From contig JASAON010001434.1 of the NCBI GenBank assembly GCA_030849065.1, positions 1-26,460 on the forward strand: a stretch of DNA of 26,460 nt, given 5' to 3'. The notes under the pieces were generated by a model. The model had not been told where the DNA came from, made no database searches, and worked only from the letters and a program-made list of their open reading frames with translations. This document shows positions 1-6,801 of the stretch, piece after piece (positions within the stretch are counted from its first letter, which is position 1; each line of letters starts with the position of its first letter). A program made the translations under genes and the position numbers. Origin of the DNA: Jaenimonas drosophilae. Lineage: Eukaryota; Euglenozoa; Kinetoplastea; Trypanosomatida; Trypanosomatidae.

Positions 1-53
1 ATGTCTCACGACTAGAGGTGTCATTTCACATTAGTTTCCTCATCACCGTAGTC
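1..53 (+). repeat. Partial third copy of the intergenic repeat, cut by the window edge
   Basis: These 53 bases are identical to positions 4537-4589 and 5392-5444, which lie inside the two longer direct repeats. The match breaks down just after the shared GTAGTC. The following bases stay only loosely similar and GT-rich. The start of this copy is outside the window, so its full length is unknown. It lies about 220 bases downstream of the stop codon of the 272-1966 gene, a setting comparable to the copy at 5145-5557, which ends about 230 bases downstream of the small Tim gene. Confidence 0.9.
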
Positions 54-271
54 TTCCGTGGGAAAGTGTTGATGTGTGGCGTGTGGTTCAGATAATAATA
101 ATAATATAATAGTTGGATAGCTTGATGGGTATAGGTGTGTTGAGAGCTAAACAAGGACAGTATAGGTTGTTGTGAAGAAGAAGAAGGTGAGGTTGGTGGG
201 TTGGACGTAGATGGAAATGCGCGTGTATTGTGGTAGTAGGAGGTGTGTTAGGGTTGGAGTTGAGGAAGATG
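54..271. other. Intergenic / presumed 3' UTR region, no gene seen
   Basis: This stretch lies downstream of the stop codon of the minus-strand gene at 272-1966 and presumably holds its 3' UTR. It contains a short AAT-type run near 93-108 and otherwise GT-rich sequence on the plus strand. The short ORFs crossing it are low-complexity, extend into the antisense of the neighbouring gene, or lack an ATG start. No RNA gene was recognised. Confidence 0.6.
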
Positions 272-1966
272 CTATGGAGTCGTGGGGGATGTCGTGTCAG
301 CTGTCTGGCTGGTGGCGGCATAGTGCATTGTCTTGGCAAGATGTGTCATGCGGAGAAAGAAGCGAATGGTGCGTGCTTCGATGGAGAAGGGGCACTCGTC
401 GGGCTTGTTGGATGTGAGGAATGTGTCGTGTGACTCAGTGAGTGCATCATTAGTGTCCTCCTGTGAAGGTGTTGAGGTGTGGTGGTGCATGACGTTGTCA
501 CGTACATCTTGTGGCATGCTGATGGGAACGGTGTACACCGATGAGGTGACACGGATGCATTCTGTGTCATCAGCTGGGTCGGTGTAGATGGGCACGTCTG
601 CCCATGCTGCGTGGGCCTCTTCCTTGTGATAGAGTACAACGGCCGTACGCCAGCTTTGTGTGTCTTCCATAAAGACTGGGCGATGTTGTACGCGTAGTTG
701 TGGAAAGTGCTGATGAAGGAGGTTGATCCGGTGTTGTACGTCAGTCACGGTTGGCCATTCCATGGCAAAACCAAGAACGGCGCGAGGGAAGATGAGTGGT
801 AGGCTGGCGTTGATGATGGAGGGAAGCATCTCTGAGTGATGTGCGAGGACGAGCTGAGGATGTGGGGGCTGACCCACCACCGTTGCCATGGGAAGTGCGA
901 CGGAGTAGTGGGTACATAGGGCATCGCTCTCAAATTCATCCACCAAATCAGCTTGGGTGTCCAAGTCAAAGAAGGATGGCACGAATAGGAATACGAGGGA
1001 TGACGTGACTGGCTCCATAGTAGGGCTCTGTGACGAAGGTGCGGAGTCAGGTGTTTCTGCCTGCACCCAACGTGAAAGAAGGGCACATGCAAGAAGAGAC
1101 TTTTCCAACACCTGTGTGATGCCGTGGTTGGACACCCACTGATGGGAGCGTCGTGACTCCCCTGTGGGCACAACCTGTGGTGCATCACCAGTGAGGATGT
1201 CTTGGCCGTCATTGCCCGTAGCCTCAAAGGAGGTGAGGGGAGCAAATTGTTCGCAGTGAGTGCAGTAGAGCACCATGACGGGTGCATCTGCGGTGCCCGC
1301 AGACATGACAAAACAGCCATGCCGCCCCGCCTCTTCTGCATCTTCCTCACAGGCCTGCACCCCACTATCTGAATCCAGGTCATAATCACTGTCGGAGTCA
1401 CCAACGTAGGCAATCCGCGTGCCCTCGAGCAGCCCCAAGCGACGCTGCTGACGACTTTCATGGAGCTGTGCGTGTTCGCGCATATACCCATGTTCTCCCA
1501 ACTCATCCACCACAGGTGGCGGGACGCCCGGTTGTGGCTCCGGGCCTTCATTCACCGCCCGCTCGAGGCAGCGAAGGCAGTGAAGGTGAGGGGGGCCGTG
1601 GGAGTGACGCGGGAAGTCATGAAGGATGGAGCCCATGTGACGGCGCTGGCAGAGAATAGTTGGAAGTGATGGGGGCGTGGCGAGATAGCGGCGTGCATTT
1701 TCACGTTGAAGATGGGCACAAAGAGGTGGATTCACCGCCAGTGACGCCATCAAATCTGTGTTGCCATCCTGACACAGACCTCCATCGCAATCTGGAATGT
1801 CAAAGTCCTCATCGAGATTAAATCGATGCCTTCCCTCATCCCTCGTGAGGCCCACGTGATGAGCAACCAAATCCATCATCATCATGTACTGTATGTAGTT
1901 GATGCCTTCCTCTGTGTGAGACACGACGGGCTCATCTATCCTGCTGGCTCCATCAACATCTACCAT
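272..1966 (-). CDS. Hypothetical protein with Cys/His clusters, 564 aa
   Basis: I do not recognise this protein. It is an intact 564-codon ORF starting with ATG and ending with TAG. The start is supported by a pyrimidine-rich tract and AG about 13 bases upstream, with no intervening ATG. Visible features, in order: an acidic N-terminus; C60 and C65; a Cys/His-dense stretch at about residues 106-133 (C106, H110, H116, H121, H123, H127, H129, then C130-x2-C133); an acidic Ser/Asp stretch at about 189-200; a second CxxC pair at 235 and 238; a mixed, partly hydrophobic region at about 315-450; and a Thr/His-rich, low-complexity C-terminus. The CxxC pairs and His cluster could bind zinc, but the spacing matches no domain I can name. 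No signal peptide or clear membrane segment is seen. It is the last gene of the co-directional set and lies 193 bases downstream of the ATPase gene. It may be a lineage-specific conserved hypothetical. Confidence 0.75.
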   Translation of the reverse strand: MVDVDGASRIDEPVVSHTEEGINYIQYMMMMDLVAHHVGLTRDEGRHRFNLDEDFDIPDCDGGLCQDGNTDLMASLAVNPPLCAHLQRENARRYLATPPSLPTILCQRRHMGSILHDFPRHSHGPPHLHCLRCLERAVNEGPEPQPGVPPPVVDELGEHGYMREHAQLHESRQQRRLGLLEGTRIAYVGDSDSDYDLDSDSGVQACEEDAEEAGRHGCFVMSAGTADAPVMVLYCTHCEQFAPLTSFEATGNDGQDILTGDAPQVVPTGESRRSHQWVSNHGITQVLEKSLLACALLSRWVQAETPDSAPSSQSPTMEPVTSSLVFLFVPSFFDLDTQADLVDEFESDALCTHYSVALPMATVVGQPPHPQLVLAHHSEMLPSIINASLPLIFPRAVLGFAMEWPTVTDVQHRINLLHQHFPQLRVQHRPVFMEDTQSWRTAVVLYHKEEAHAAWADVPIYTDPADDTECIRVTSSVYTVPISMPQDVRDNVMHHHTSTPSQEDTNDALTESHDTFLTSNKPDECPFSIEARTIRFFLRMTHLAKTMHYAATSQTADTTSPTTP

Positions 1967-1979
1967 CTTCGTAAGTACG

Positions 1980-2040
1980 CTTTAAGCAAATACATGTACG
2001 TATAATGAAGAAGAGATGCCGTGAAGAAGAGAAAGGAGAT
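1980..2040 (-). promoter_or_regulatory. Predicted trans-splice acceptor for the 272-1966 gene
   Basis: On the minus strand, two CT-rich blocks (about 2022-2038 and 2006-2016) are followed by an AG at 1980-1981, about 13 bases before the ATG at 1966. No ATG lies between. The layout matches the polypyrimidine-AG arrangement of kinetoplastid spliced-leader addition sites. The exact AG used is an inference. Confidence 0.5.
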
Positions 2041-2159
2041 GATTGTGTGCCATGCAGCATCCTCGCGTGTGCTTGATTCAGAACGGAAAAAGAGGAAACA
2101 TAGTGTCTGTGAAGTGTGTGTCTGTTTGTGTGTCTGCGGATGATAAATGTGCCACGCCA

Positions 2160-4151
2160 CTACTTCACCGTGAAGAGGGGTCGAAGCCGATTGAGGGCGG
2201 CACCAATCTCGAACACACGAGGCAGGGCAGCAAATCCACGTGGCATGTAGCACGAGGGCGTCTGAATCTCCAAGCTGCTGCGACGGAGGTGAGCCTCGCA
2301 GTTGCGAATGAGCTGGCAAAAGCCAGAAGGCACGGTGCTTCCCCACAAGTGCTCCGGAACCAAGGGCAGTGACGGCATACCCGGCCGAGGAGAAATTGGC
2401 GCGGTTTGGAGTTTCTCTGCCGCACTCACTCCGCCATCGTAAATGAATGCGAGGCACTGCGCAATGGCCTCCACTTGGCCCTCCTCCACCAGCTGCTCCA
2501 CCATGGTTAGGTCAATGTGCTCCTCCGAGAGACGAATGCACCGAAGGCCGCTCCCACTGACTTTGGTGGCACTTCGCCCATGTTGGGGGCGAACAAAGCG
2601 GAACGTATCTGCATAGGCAAGCCGACGTTGAGGTGGAAGCTGAAACACACTCTTCTCTCCACTCACGTCGGGCGTTGGGGAACGAAGCATCGAGGATTGT
2701 GCCGCCCACGCACTGGCAATGACTTTGGCCTGTTGCGTGCGGTCTGTGACGTGGTAGTTGTGCATCACCAACACCACATCCGCCTTGTGAAAGTACTGCC
2801 CACTCCCACCAATCACCATGATGGAAGATACGCCATGCCGCTGCCCAAGCTCACCAACCCGCTCCACGAAAGGCGTGATGGGCTCCTCCTCTCGCGCCAC
2901 CAACTGCTCCATGAGTGCATCTCGGTACATTAAGTTCGTGGCACAGGTATCTTCGTCAAGGAGTAGGGTGGTGGCGCCAAGCTCCAGCGCCTCCATAATG
3001 TTGGCGGCCTGACTTGTGCTTCCACTTGCATCTGGAGTGCTGAATGCGGTCGTGTTATGCCGAAACGGCAGGTTGGTGATGAATCCGGAGATGTTCACGC
3101 CAGAAACTGAGCGGCGGTCCTCTGCGCGAATCTTCACCGCGGTCGGATCAACCACAACAAGCTCACGCCCATCACCCGGGACGTGGTTGTAAATGCCCAG
3201 TTCCAGCGCACGAAGCATCGTTGACTTCCCATGAAAGCCGCCACCCGCAATTAGGGTGAGCCCTTGCGGAATGGCCATGCCACAGATGTCACGTTGACTG
3301 AAGGGGAGCCTCACGCACTGCGCCAGTGAGTCTGGGGTGGTGAAGGCCACCGCTCCAGACTTCAGCGGCTCATCTGAATCTCCAGCATCACGTGGGAGAA
3401 TGGCCCCGTTACACAGAAAGGCAGCCCACTTCCTGGGCTGCAGTTGCTGCCGGAGCCACTCCTGGTCAAGGACGGAAATGACATGGGCCAACGCTACATC
3501 TTCCTTTGCCCCCAACACACCCTCACACACGGCCACCCACATCTCACCCAGCAGCACTTGCACCGCACCACAGCCATCAATGCGCCTACCGTGACCAGGA
3601 AGCTTCACACGGAAGCAGAGATTCACCGTTGACGCACTCATGTCAATCGAAATAGCACTGCGCTGCAACACATGCTGCGACACAGACGCCCGTTGTAGCG
3701 CACCAGACTGACTGGGCAAACACATCAACGCTGAAACGAAGCTCCTCCAAAGGAAGTCCTCCGCTGCTACCTTGCGCAGTGCGCGAACAGCCAAGACATC
3801 AAGACCATGTGCACCACCTTCCTCCCCACAAACAACGCGCTGAAGACAAAAGGGCGCGGCCACCTTCACGGAAACTTGACTTCCTGGCGCAAAGGGATCA
3901 GGCTGAATGTGGTGAAACATCAAGCTTGGCTGACATGGGCGATCTGCACCAACCCCAGAAGAGACTGGAAGAACAAAGGAACGACCTGTGAGTTCCTTCA
4001 ACATACCATAGTTGCCGCCATCCACCGAACGGAAGTACGAGCTCAGCTCGCAGCCATCACCAACCCTCCCCACAACCTCGCTACTAGGATCACCATAGCC
4101 ACGGCCTCCTCGGAAATAGCGACCACCACCACGACCTCGACCACGGTACAT
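2160..4151 (-). CDS. ABC-class ATPase (PF09818 type), MRB1590-like RNA-editing-associated protein
   Basis: The 663-residue product belongs to the 'predicted ATPase of the ABC class' family. I start it at the ATG at 4149-4151, because the ORF further upstream opens only with TTG. Residues 2-21 are rich in Arg and Gly. The conserved N-terminal block (about 36-106) includes HHIQPDPFAPGS. Walker A is GGGFHGKST (about 303-311). It is followed by the family-typical NHVPGDGRE and VKIRAEDRRSVSGV blocks. DASGSTSQAANI (about 374-385) replaces the usual ABC signature, Walker B is TTLLLDEDT (about 394-402), and IGGSGQYF is near 447-454. All expected ATPase motifs are present. In Trypanosoma brucei the studied member, MRB1590, is a mitochondrial ABC-fold ATPase linked to guide-RNA-directed editing, with an RNA-binding pore; that role is inferred here by family only. 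The Arg-rich N-terminus could be an RNA-contacting extension or part of a mitochondrial presequence. A paralogous ABC-class ATPase is the alternative. Confidence 0.9.
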   Translation of the reverse strand: MYRGRGRGGGRYFRGGRGYGDPSSEVVGRVGDGCELSSYFRSVDGGNYGMLKELTGRSFVLPVSSGVGADRPCQPSLMFHHIQPDPFAPGSQVSVKVAAPFCLQRVVCGEEGGAHGLDVLAVRALRKVAAEDFLWRSFVSALMCLPSQSGALQRASVSQHVLQRSAISIDMSASTVNLCFRVKLPGHGRRIDGCGAVQVLLGEMWVAVCEGVLGAKEDVALAHVISVLDQEWLRQQLQPRKWAAFLCNGAILPRDAGDSDEPLKSGAVAFTTPDSLAQCVRLPFSQRDICGMAIPQGLTLIAGGGFHGKSTMLRALELGIYNHVPGDGRELVVVDPTAVKIRAEDRRSVSGVNISGFITNLPFRHNTTAFSTPDASGSTSQAANIMEALELGATTLLLDEDTCATNLMYRDALMEQLVAREEEPITPFVERVGELGQRHGVSSIMVIGGSGQYFHKADVVLVMHNYHVTDRTQQAKVIASAWAAQSSMLRSPTPDVSGEKSVFQLPPQRRLAYADTFRFVRPQHGRSATKVSGSGLRCIRLSEEHIDLTMVEQLVEEGQVEAIAQCLAFIYDGGVSAAEKLQTAPISPRPGMPSLPLVPEHLWGSTVPSGFCQLIRNCEAHLRRSSLEIQTPSCYMPRGFAALPRVFEIGAALNRLRPLFTVK

Positions 4152-4175
4152 GAATAGCCACAAGCACCTACAGAA

Positions 4176-4203
4176 CTAAGAGAGAACAAACAAGAAGAAA
4201 GCG
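4176..4203 (-). promoter_or_regulatory. Predicted trans-splice acceptor for the ABC-class ATPase gene
   Basis: The minus strand over 4178-4200 is 21 of 23 pyrimidines, followed directly by AG at 4176-4177. The first ATG downstream is the proposed start at 4151, giving a 24-base 5' UTR. A second AG occurs at 4168-4169. This is the cleanest acceptor-like site in the window. Confidence 0.7.
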
Positions 4204-4291
4204 GCGCAACTCTCTACAAGACATGACACCAGTAACGAACCACCAACGCGCCAAATATAGGCAGCCACGAAACACAACAACAGAACGCATC

Positions 4292-4702
4292 CAACGCTCA
4301 GACAAGAGTGAAACTTTATAAAGCATCATGCGTGTATGCGCAGCAGCAGCAGAGGAAAGAGAGGGAGAGGTGGGTATGTGTATGTTGAGGGGGGGGGAAC
4401 GTTGGAGAAGGAAAGATAGTACACTCAGGAGATGGTGTGTGTACTTGTGTGGAGATGAAGTAAGTGCAGCGTGCACATACACATGTACAACTACCAAGGG
4501 CTACTCAGACAGGGATAACTATGTGTGCTCGTCACTATGTCTCACGACTAGAGGTGTCATTTCACATTAGTTTCCTCATCACCGTAGTCATCCTTGGTGG
4601 TGCTATGTGCGTGCGTGTGCGTGTGAACAACCCCACTCGTACCATGGTCACCATCATGACCAATGCTGATGCTGCTCAGTCGAAGAGGTCTGCCATTGCG
4701 TG
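4292..4702. repeat. Direct repeat copy A (about 411 bp), intergenic
   Basis: This copy aligns end to end with 5145-5557 in the same orientation. By eye there are three substitutions and one two-base length difference in a G run (9 G at 4389-4397 against 11 G at 5242-5252). It contains a CAG run, the perfect palindrome CTTTATAAAG at 4314-4323, GT-rich stretches, and a small hairpin with TGGTCA/TGACCA arms. The left end lies 141 bases upstream of the ATPase ATG, so the copy covers the region just upstream of that gene's predicted acceptor. It is probably non-coding, because the G-run difference changes the frame of the short plus-strand ORF across it. Confidence 0.93.
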
Positions 4703-5144
4703 ACAGTCTCCAGGTGTTTTGTTTCATCCGGACGGAGTAAGACGGCTCTTACCTAAGTTGTGTCTCGTCACAGCGGCTTGCAGCAGTGGTGATGATGATA
4801 ATGGTGAAAGGGAGGGGGCTGGGGTTGGGTTGGGTGAGTGAGCACCAGCACATTGTGAGGATGCAAACCCTAACCCGTACATACATACATGCAGACGTAC
4901 ACTGACGGAACAAGTCAACGCGATGTTTCGTGCGACAATCAGTACGCAATGGTGTCAGCAAAAGACAACTCAGCGGTATCGGAGTGAGCGTGTTTTCCCA
5001 TCATTGTCGGTCACGTTTAATGGCGCGTTGTTCCCGTGCAGGTCCATGGATATATATATGTTTGTGTGTGAAGAGGTGGAAGGAGTTCTGTTTGCATGCG
5101 CGTCACGAGTCAGGGGTTGTTGGAGTGAACCAATATCAGTCAGT
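4703..5144. other. Unique spacer between the two direct repeats, no gene seen
   Basis: These 442 bases separate repeat copies A and B and are not themselves duplicated in the window. They include a G-rich stretch (about 4808-4836), a short telomere-like ACCCTAACCC at 4867-4876, an ACAT run and a TATATATATG stretch near 5049-5058. The ORFs crossing it are short, conflict between strands and have no family resemblance. No tRNA or other RNA gene was recognised. Confidence 0.6.
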
Positions 5145-5557
5145 CAACGCTCAGACAAGAGTGAAACTTTATAAAGCATCATGCGTGTATGCGCAGCAGC
5201 AGCAGAGGAAAGAGAGGGAGAGGTGGGTATGTGTATGTTGAGGGGGGGGGGGAGCGTTGGAGAAGGAAAGAGAGTACACTCAGGAGATGGTGTGTGTACT
5301 TGTGTGGAGATGAAGTAAGTGCAGCGTGCACATACACATGTACAACTACCAAGGGCTACTCAGACAGGGATAACTATGTGTGCTCGTCACTATGTCTCAC
5401 GACTAGAGGTGTCATTTCACATTAGTTTCCTCATCACCGTAGTCATCCTTGGTGGTGGTATGTGCGTGCGTGTGCGTGTGAACAACCCCACTCGTACCAT
5501 GGTCACCATCATGACCAATGCTGATGCTGCTCAGTCGAAGAGGTCTGCCATTGCGTG
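5145..5557. repeat. Direct repeat copy B (about 413 bp), intergenic
   Basis: This is a near-identical direct copy of 4292-4702. Its palindrome CTTTATAAAG is at 5167-5176. The match begins at CAACGCTCAG and ends at CATTGCGTG on both copies, after which the flanks diverge. The right end lies about 230 bases downstream of the stop codon of the small Tim gene. No target-site duplication, poly(A) tail or terminal inverted repeats were seen, so it is not assigned to a transposon class. Confidence 0.93.
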
Positions 5558-5789
5558 GTAGTGCTTGTGTGAGTATTCGTGGTGAATGTGGTATGAGTAC
5601 TTGGTTAAGCTTGTCGTAGGGAAGAGTGTTTGGGGAGTGTTTTGTGAATAGATTAGTCAGCATGTTAGCTTGTGGGTAGAGGTTGTGAGTCAGTTCATGA
5701 GTGTCTCTATGGTTTTGTATTTCGTTAATGTGGTCGTTTGTTACGTACCGGAAGATGTGAGTCAGATCTCGTGTAGGTAGGGGTGGTAT
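5558..5789. other. Presumed 3' UTR of the small Tim gene, no gene seen
   Basis: This sequence lies between the stop codon of the small Tim gene and repeat copy B. It is GT-rich on the plus strand, and no ORF or RNA gene is supportable. Confidence 0.5.
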
Positions 5790-6104
5790 CTATTGGCTGA
5801 GCTTCCCAGATTCCACGTCGCGCATCCACTGGTAGGGGAGCTCATTAGTCCGTAGTTTGGCTTCAAACTCCTTCTTAATCTCGACCGCCATGAAGAGGCC
5901 CTCGCGTACTTTGCTGACGCAGCGGTTGAGGCATGACTTCTCACCGGGGTGGTAGGGAATGGAGTCTTCTCCGTAGTGTGTGATGCATTGCCTAGCGCAG
6001 AAGAAGAAGCCGTCGTGGCCAATGTGGTGGAGCTTCTCGGAGAGAACGACCGCCTCACTCTGGGATAACCCTGGGAGGTTGGTGTTGGGCTGCACAGGCT
6101 GCAT
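5790..6104 (-). CDS. Small Tim-family (Tim9/Tim10-like) mitochondrial intermembrane-space chaperone
   Basis: The 104-residue product carries the twin CX3C signature of small Tim proteins: C36-x3-C40 (CARQC) and C58-x3-C62 (CLNRC), separated by 17 residues and followed by a charged helix. Small Tims form hexameric rings with two disulphides per subunit. They escort hydrophobic precursors across the mitochondrial intermembrane space to the inner-membrane TIM complex. Length and cysteine layout are normal for the family. The ORF can be extended upstream only with non-ATG codons, so the first ATG, at 6102-6104, is used; it lies 38 bases after a predicted splice acceptor. Which small Tim this is (Tim8/9/10/13 type) cannot be decided from the sequence alone. 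A twin-CX9C protein is excluded by the spacing. Confidence 0.85.
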   Translation of the reverse strand: MQPVQPNTNLPGLSQSEAVVLSEKLHHIGHDGFFFCARQCITHYGEDSIPYHPGEKSCLNRCVSKVREGLFMAVEIKKEFEAKLRTNELPYQWMRDVESGKLSQ

Positions 6105-6801
6105 GGAGGGTGGTTGATACCTAGTGTGTTGCCACACAATGACTATGTTGGATGGGTTGGAGGTGCATGAATGTGAGGAAGAGGGATGAGGTAGTCAGAG
6201 TTGCGTGGGTGCAGAGGGGGGGGGGTGGTTCATGTTTGAAGGGATTTAAATAAGGTGATGCGTGTGGGGAGATGGGATGACCAGTGGTGAGAGAGAGGTG
6301 TTTACGGCATCAACAGATCATGAATCCCTTTTTTGGCGCTTACAATAACGATTCAAGAGACAGATAGTCACGACGAGGATGCTGCCGCTAATGAAGTGGT
6401 TGAGAAGCGAGGGCGAGACCACGTACGGGCAGTGGTGGTGCGTGTGTTAGTTGTGGGGGAAGCAATGATTTCGTGATACCCGCCCAAGATGGGAGAAGTA
6501 GGTGGTACGGCGTTGCACGTGTGGTGGTATAGCATATGATGCAGCCGAACATATGTCTGCGCCGTGGGTTTGCCCACCCTTGTTCGGAGCTCTACGGAAG
6601 GCAGTAGGCTGGCAAACAATGAGAGTTTGTTGCCTCGTGGGGGCCTTATCCATATACGTAGTGCTCGGTTGGAGCGCACATATAGGCACGCCCTCTCTGG
6701 TCTATGGATGTGCGTGGAGCAACTAACTCACACGTCACTCAGAAAAGCGTGAATGCAGATTTCGTGATATTGTGCAGCGTGGGGCACACAGTCACATCAG
6801 G
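6105..6801. other. Intergenic region between kinase and small Tim genes, no gene seen
   Basis: About 700 bases hold the presumed 3' UTR of the kinase and the 5' UTR of the small Tim gene. A run of ten G (6216-6225, C on the coding strand) starts the pyrimidine-rich stretch leading to the Tim splice site. Several 74-103 codon ORFs cross the region on both strands. Those checked start with GTG, none resembles a known family, and they overlap one another. No RNA gene was recognised. Confidence 0.55.
6143..6226 (-). promoter_or_regulatory. Predicted trans-splice acceptor for the small Tim gene
   Basis: On the minus strand a C10 run and further CT-rich sequence lead to the AG at 6143-6144. The first ATG after that AG is the proposed start of the small Tim gene, giving a 38-base 5' UTR. 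A second AG lies about 15 bases before the ATG, so the precise site is uncertain. Confidence 0.55.

Noticed and set aside
1960..2457. 165-codon minus-strand ORF overlapping the ATPase 3' end and the intergenic region
   Set aside because: It is a frame shadow of the ATPase gene that continues into the 5' UTR of the next gene. It shows no family similarity and runs through the predicted splice acceptor.
4328..5425. Similar plus-strand 78-80 codon ORFs in each copy of the direct repeat, which could suggest a duplicated small gene
   Set aside because: The two-base difference in the G run changes the frame of the N-terminal part between the copies, and only the shared downstream part matches. The sequence is low-complexity and antisense to the transcribed direction, so it is most likely non-coding.
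4292..5557. Assignment of the direct repeats to a retroposon family such as ingi/RIME/SIDER
   Set aside because: No poly(A) tail, target-site duplication or recognisable family signature was seen at the ends of either copy.
4152..5789. Possible tRNA, snRNA or spliced-leader gene in the repeat-bearing intergenic region
   Set aside because: I found no convincing A/B-box pair, cloverleaf or known leader sequence by eye. A covariance-model search would be needed to exclude a diverged RNA gene.
5762..6139. 125-codon ORF in another frame over the small Tim gene
   Set aside because: It overlaps the twin-CX3C frame almost entirely and is Ser/Thr/Pro-rich. The conserved cysteine pattern lies in the other frame.
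6368..6726. Overlapping ORFs of 74-103 codons on both strands between the kinase and the small Tim gene
   Set aside because: The three checked (6368-6679, 6447-6689 and 6502-6726) begin with GTG rather than ATG. They overlap on opposite strands and show no conserved motif.
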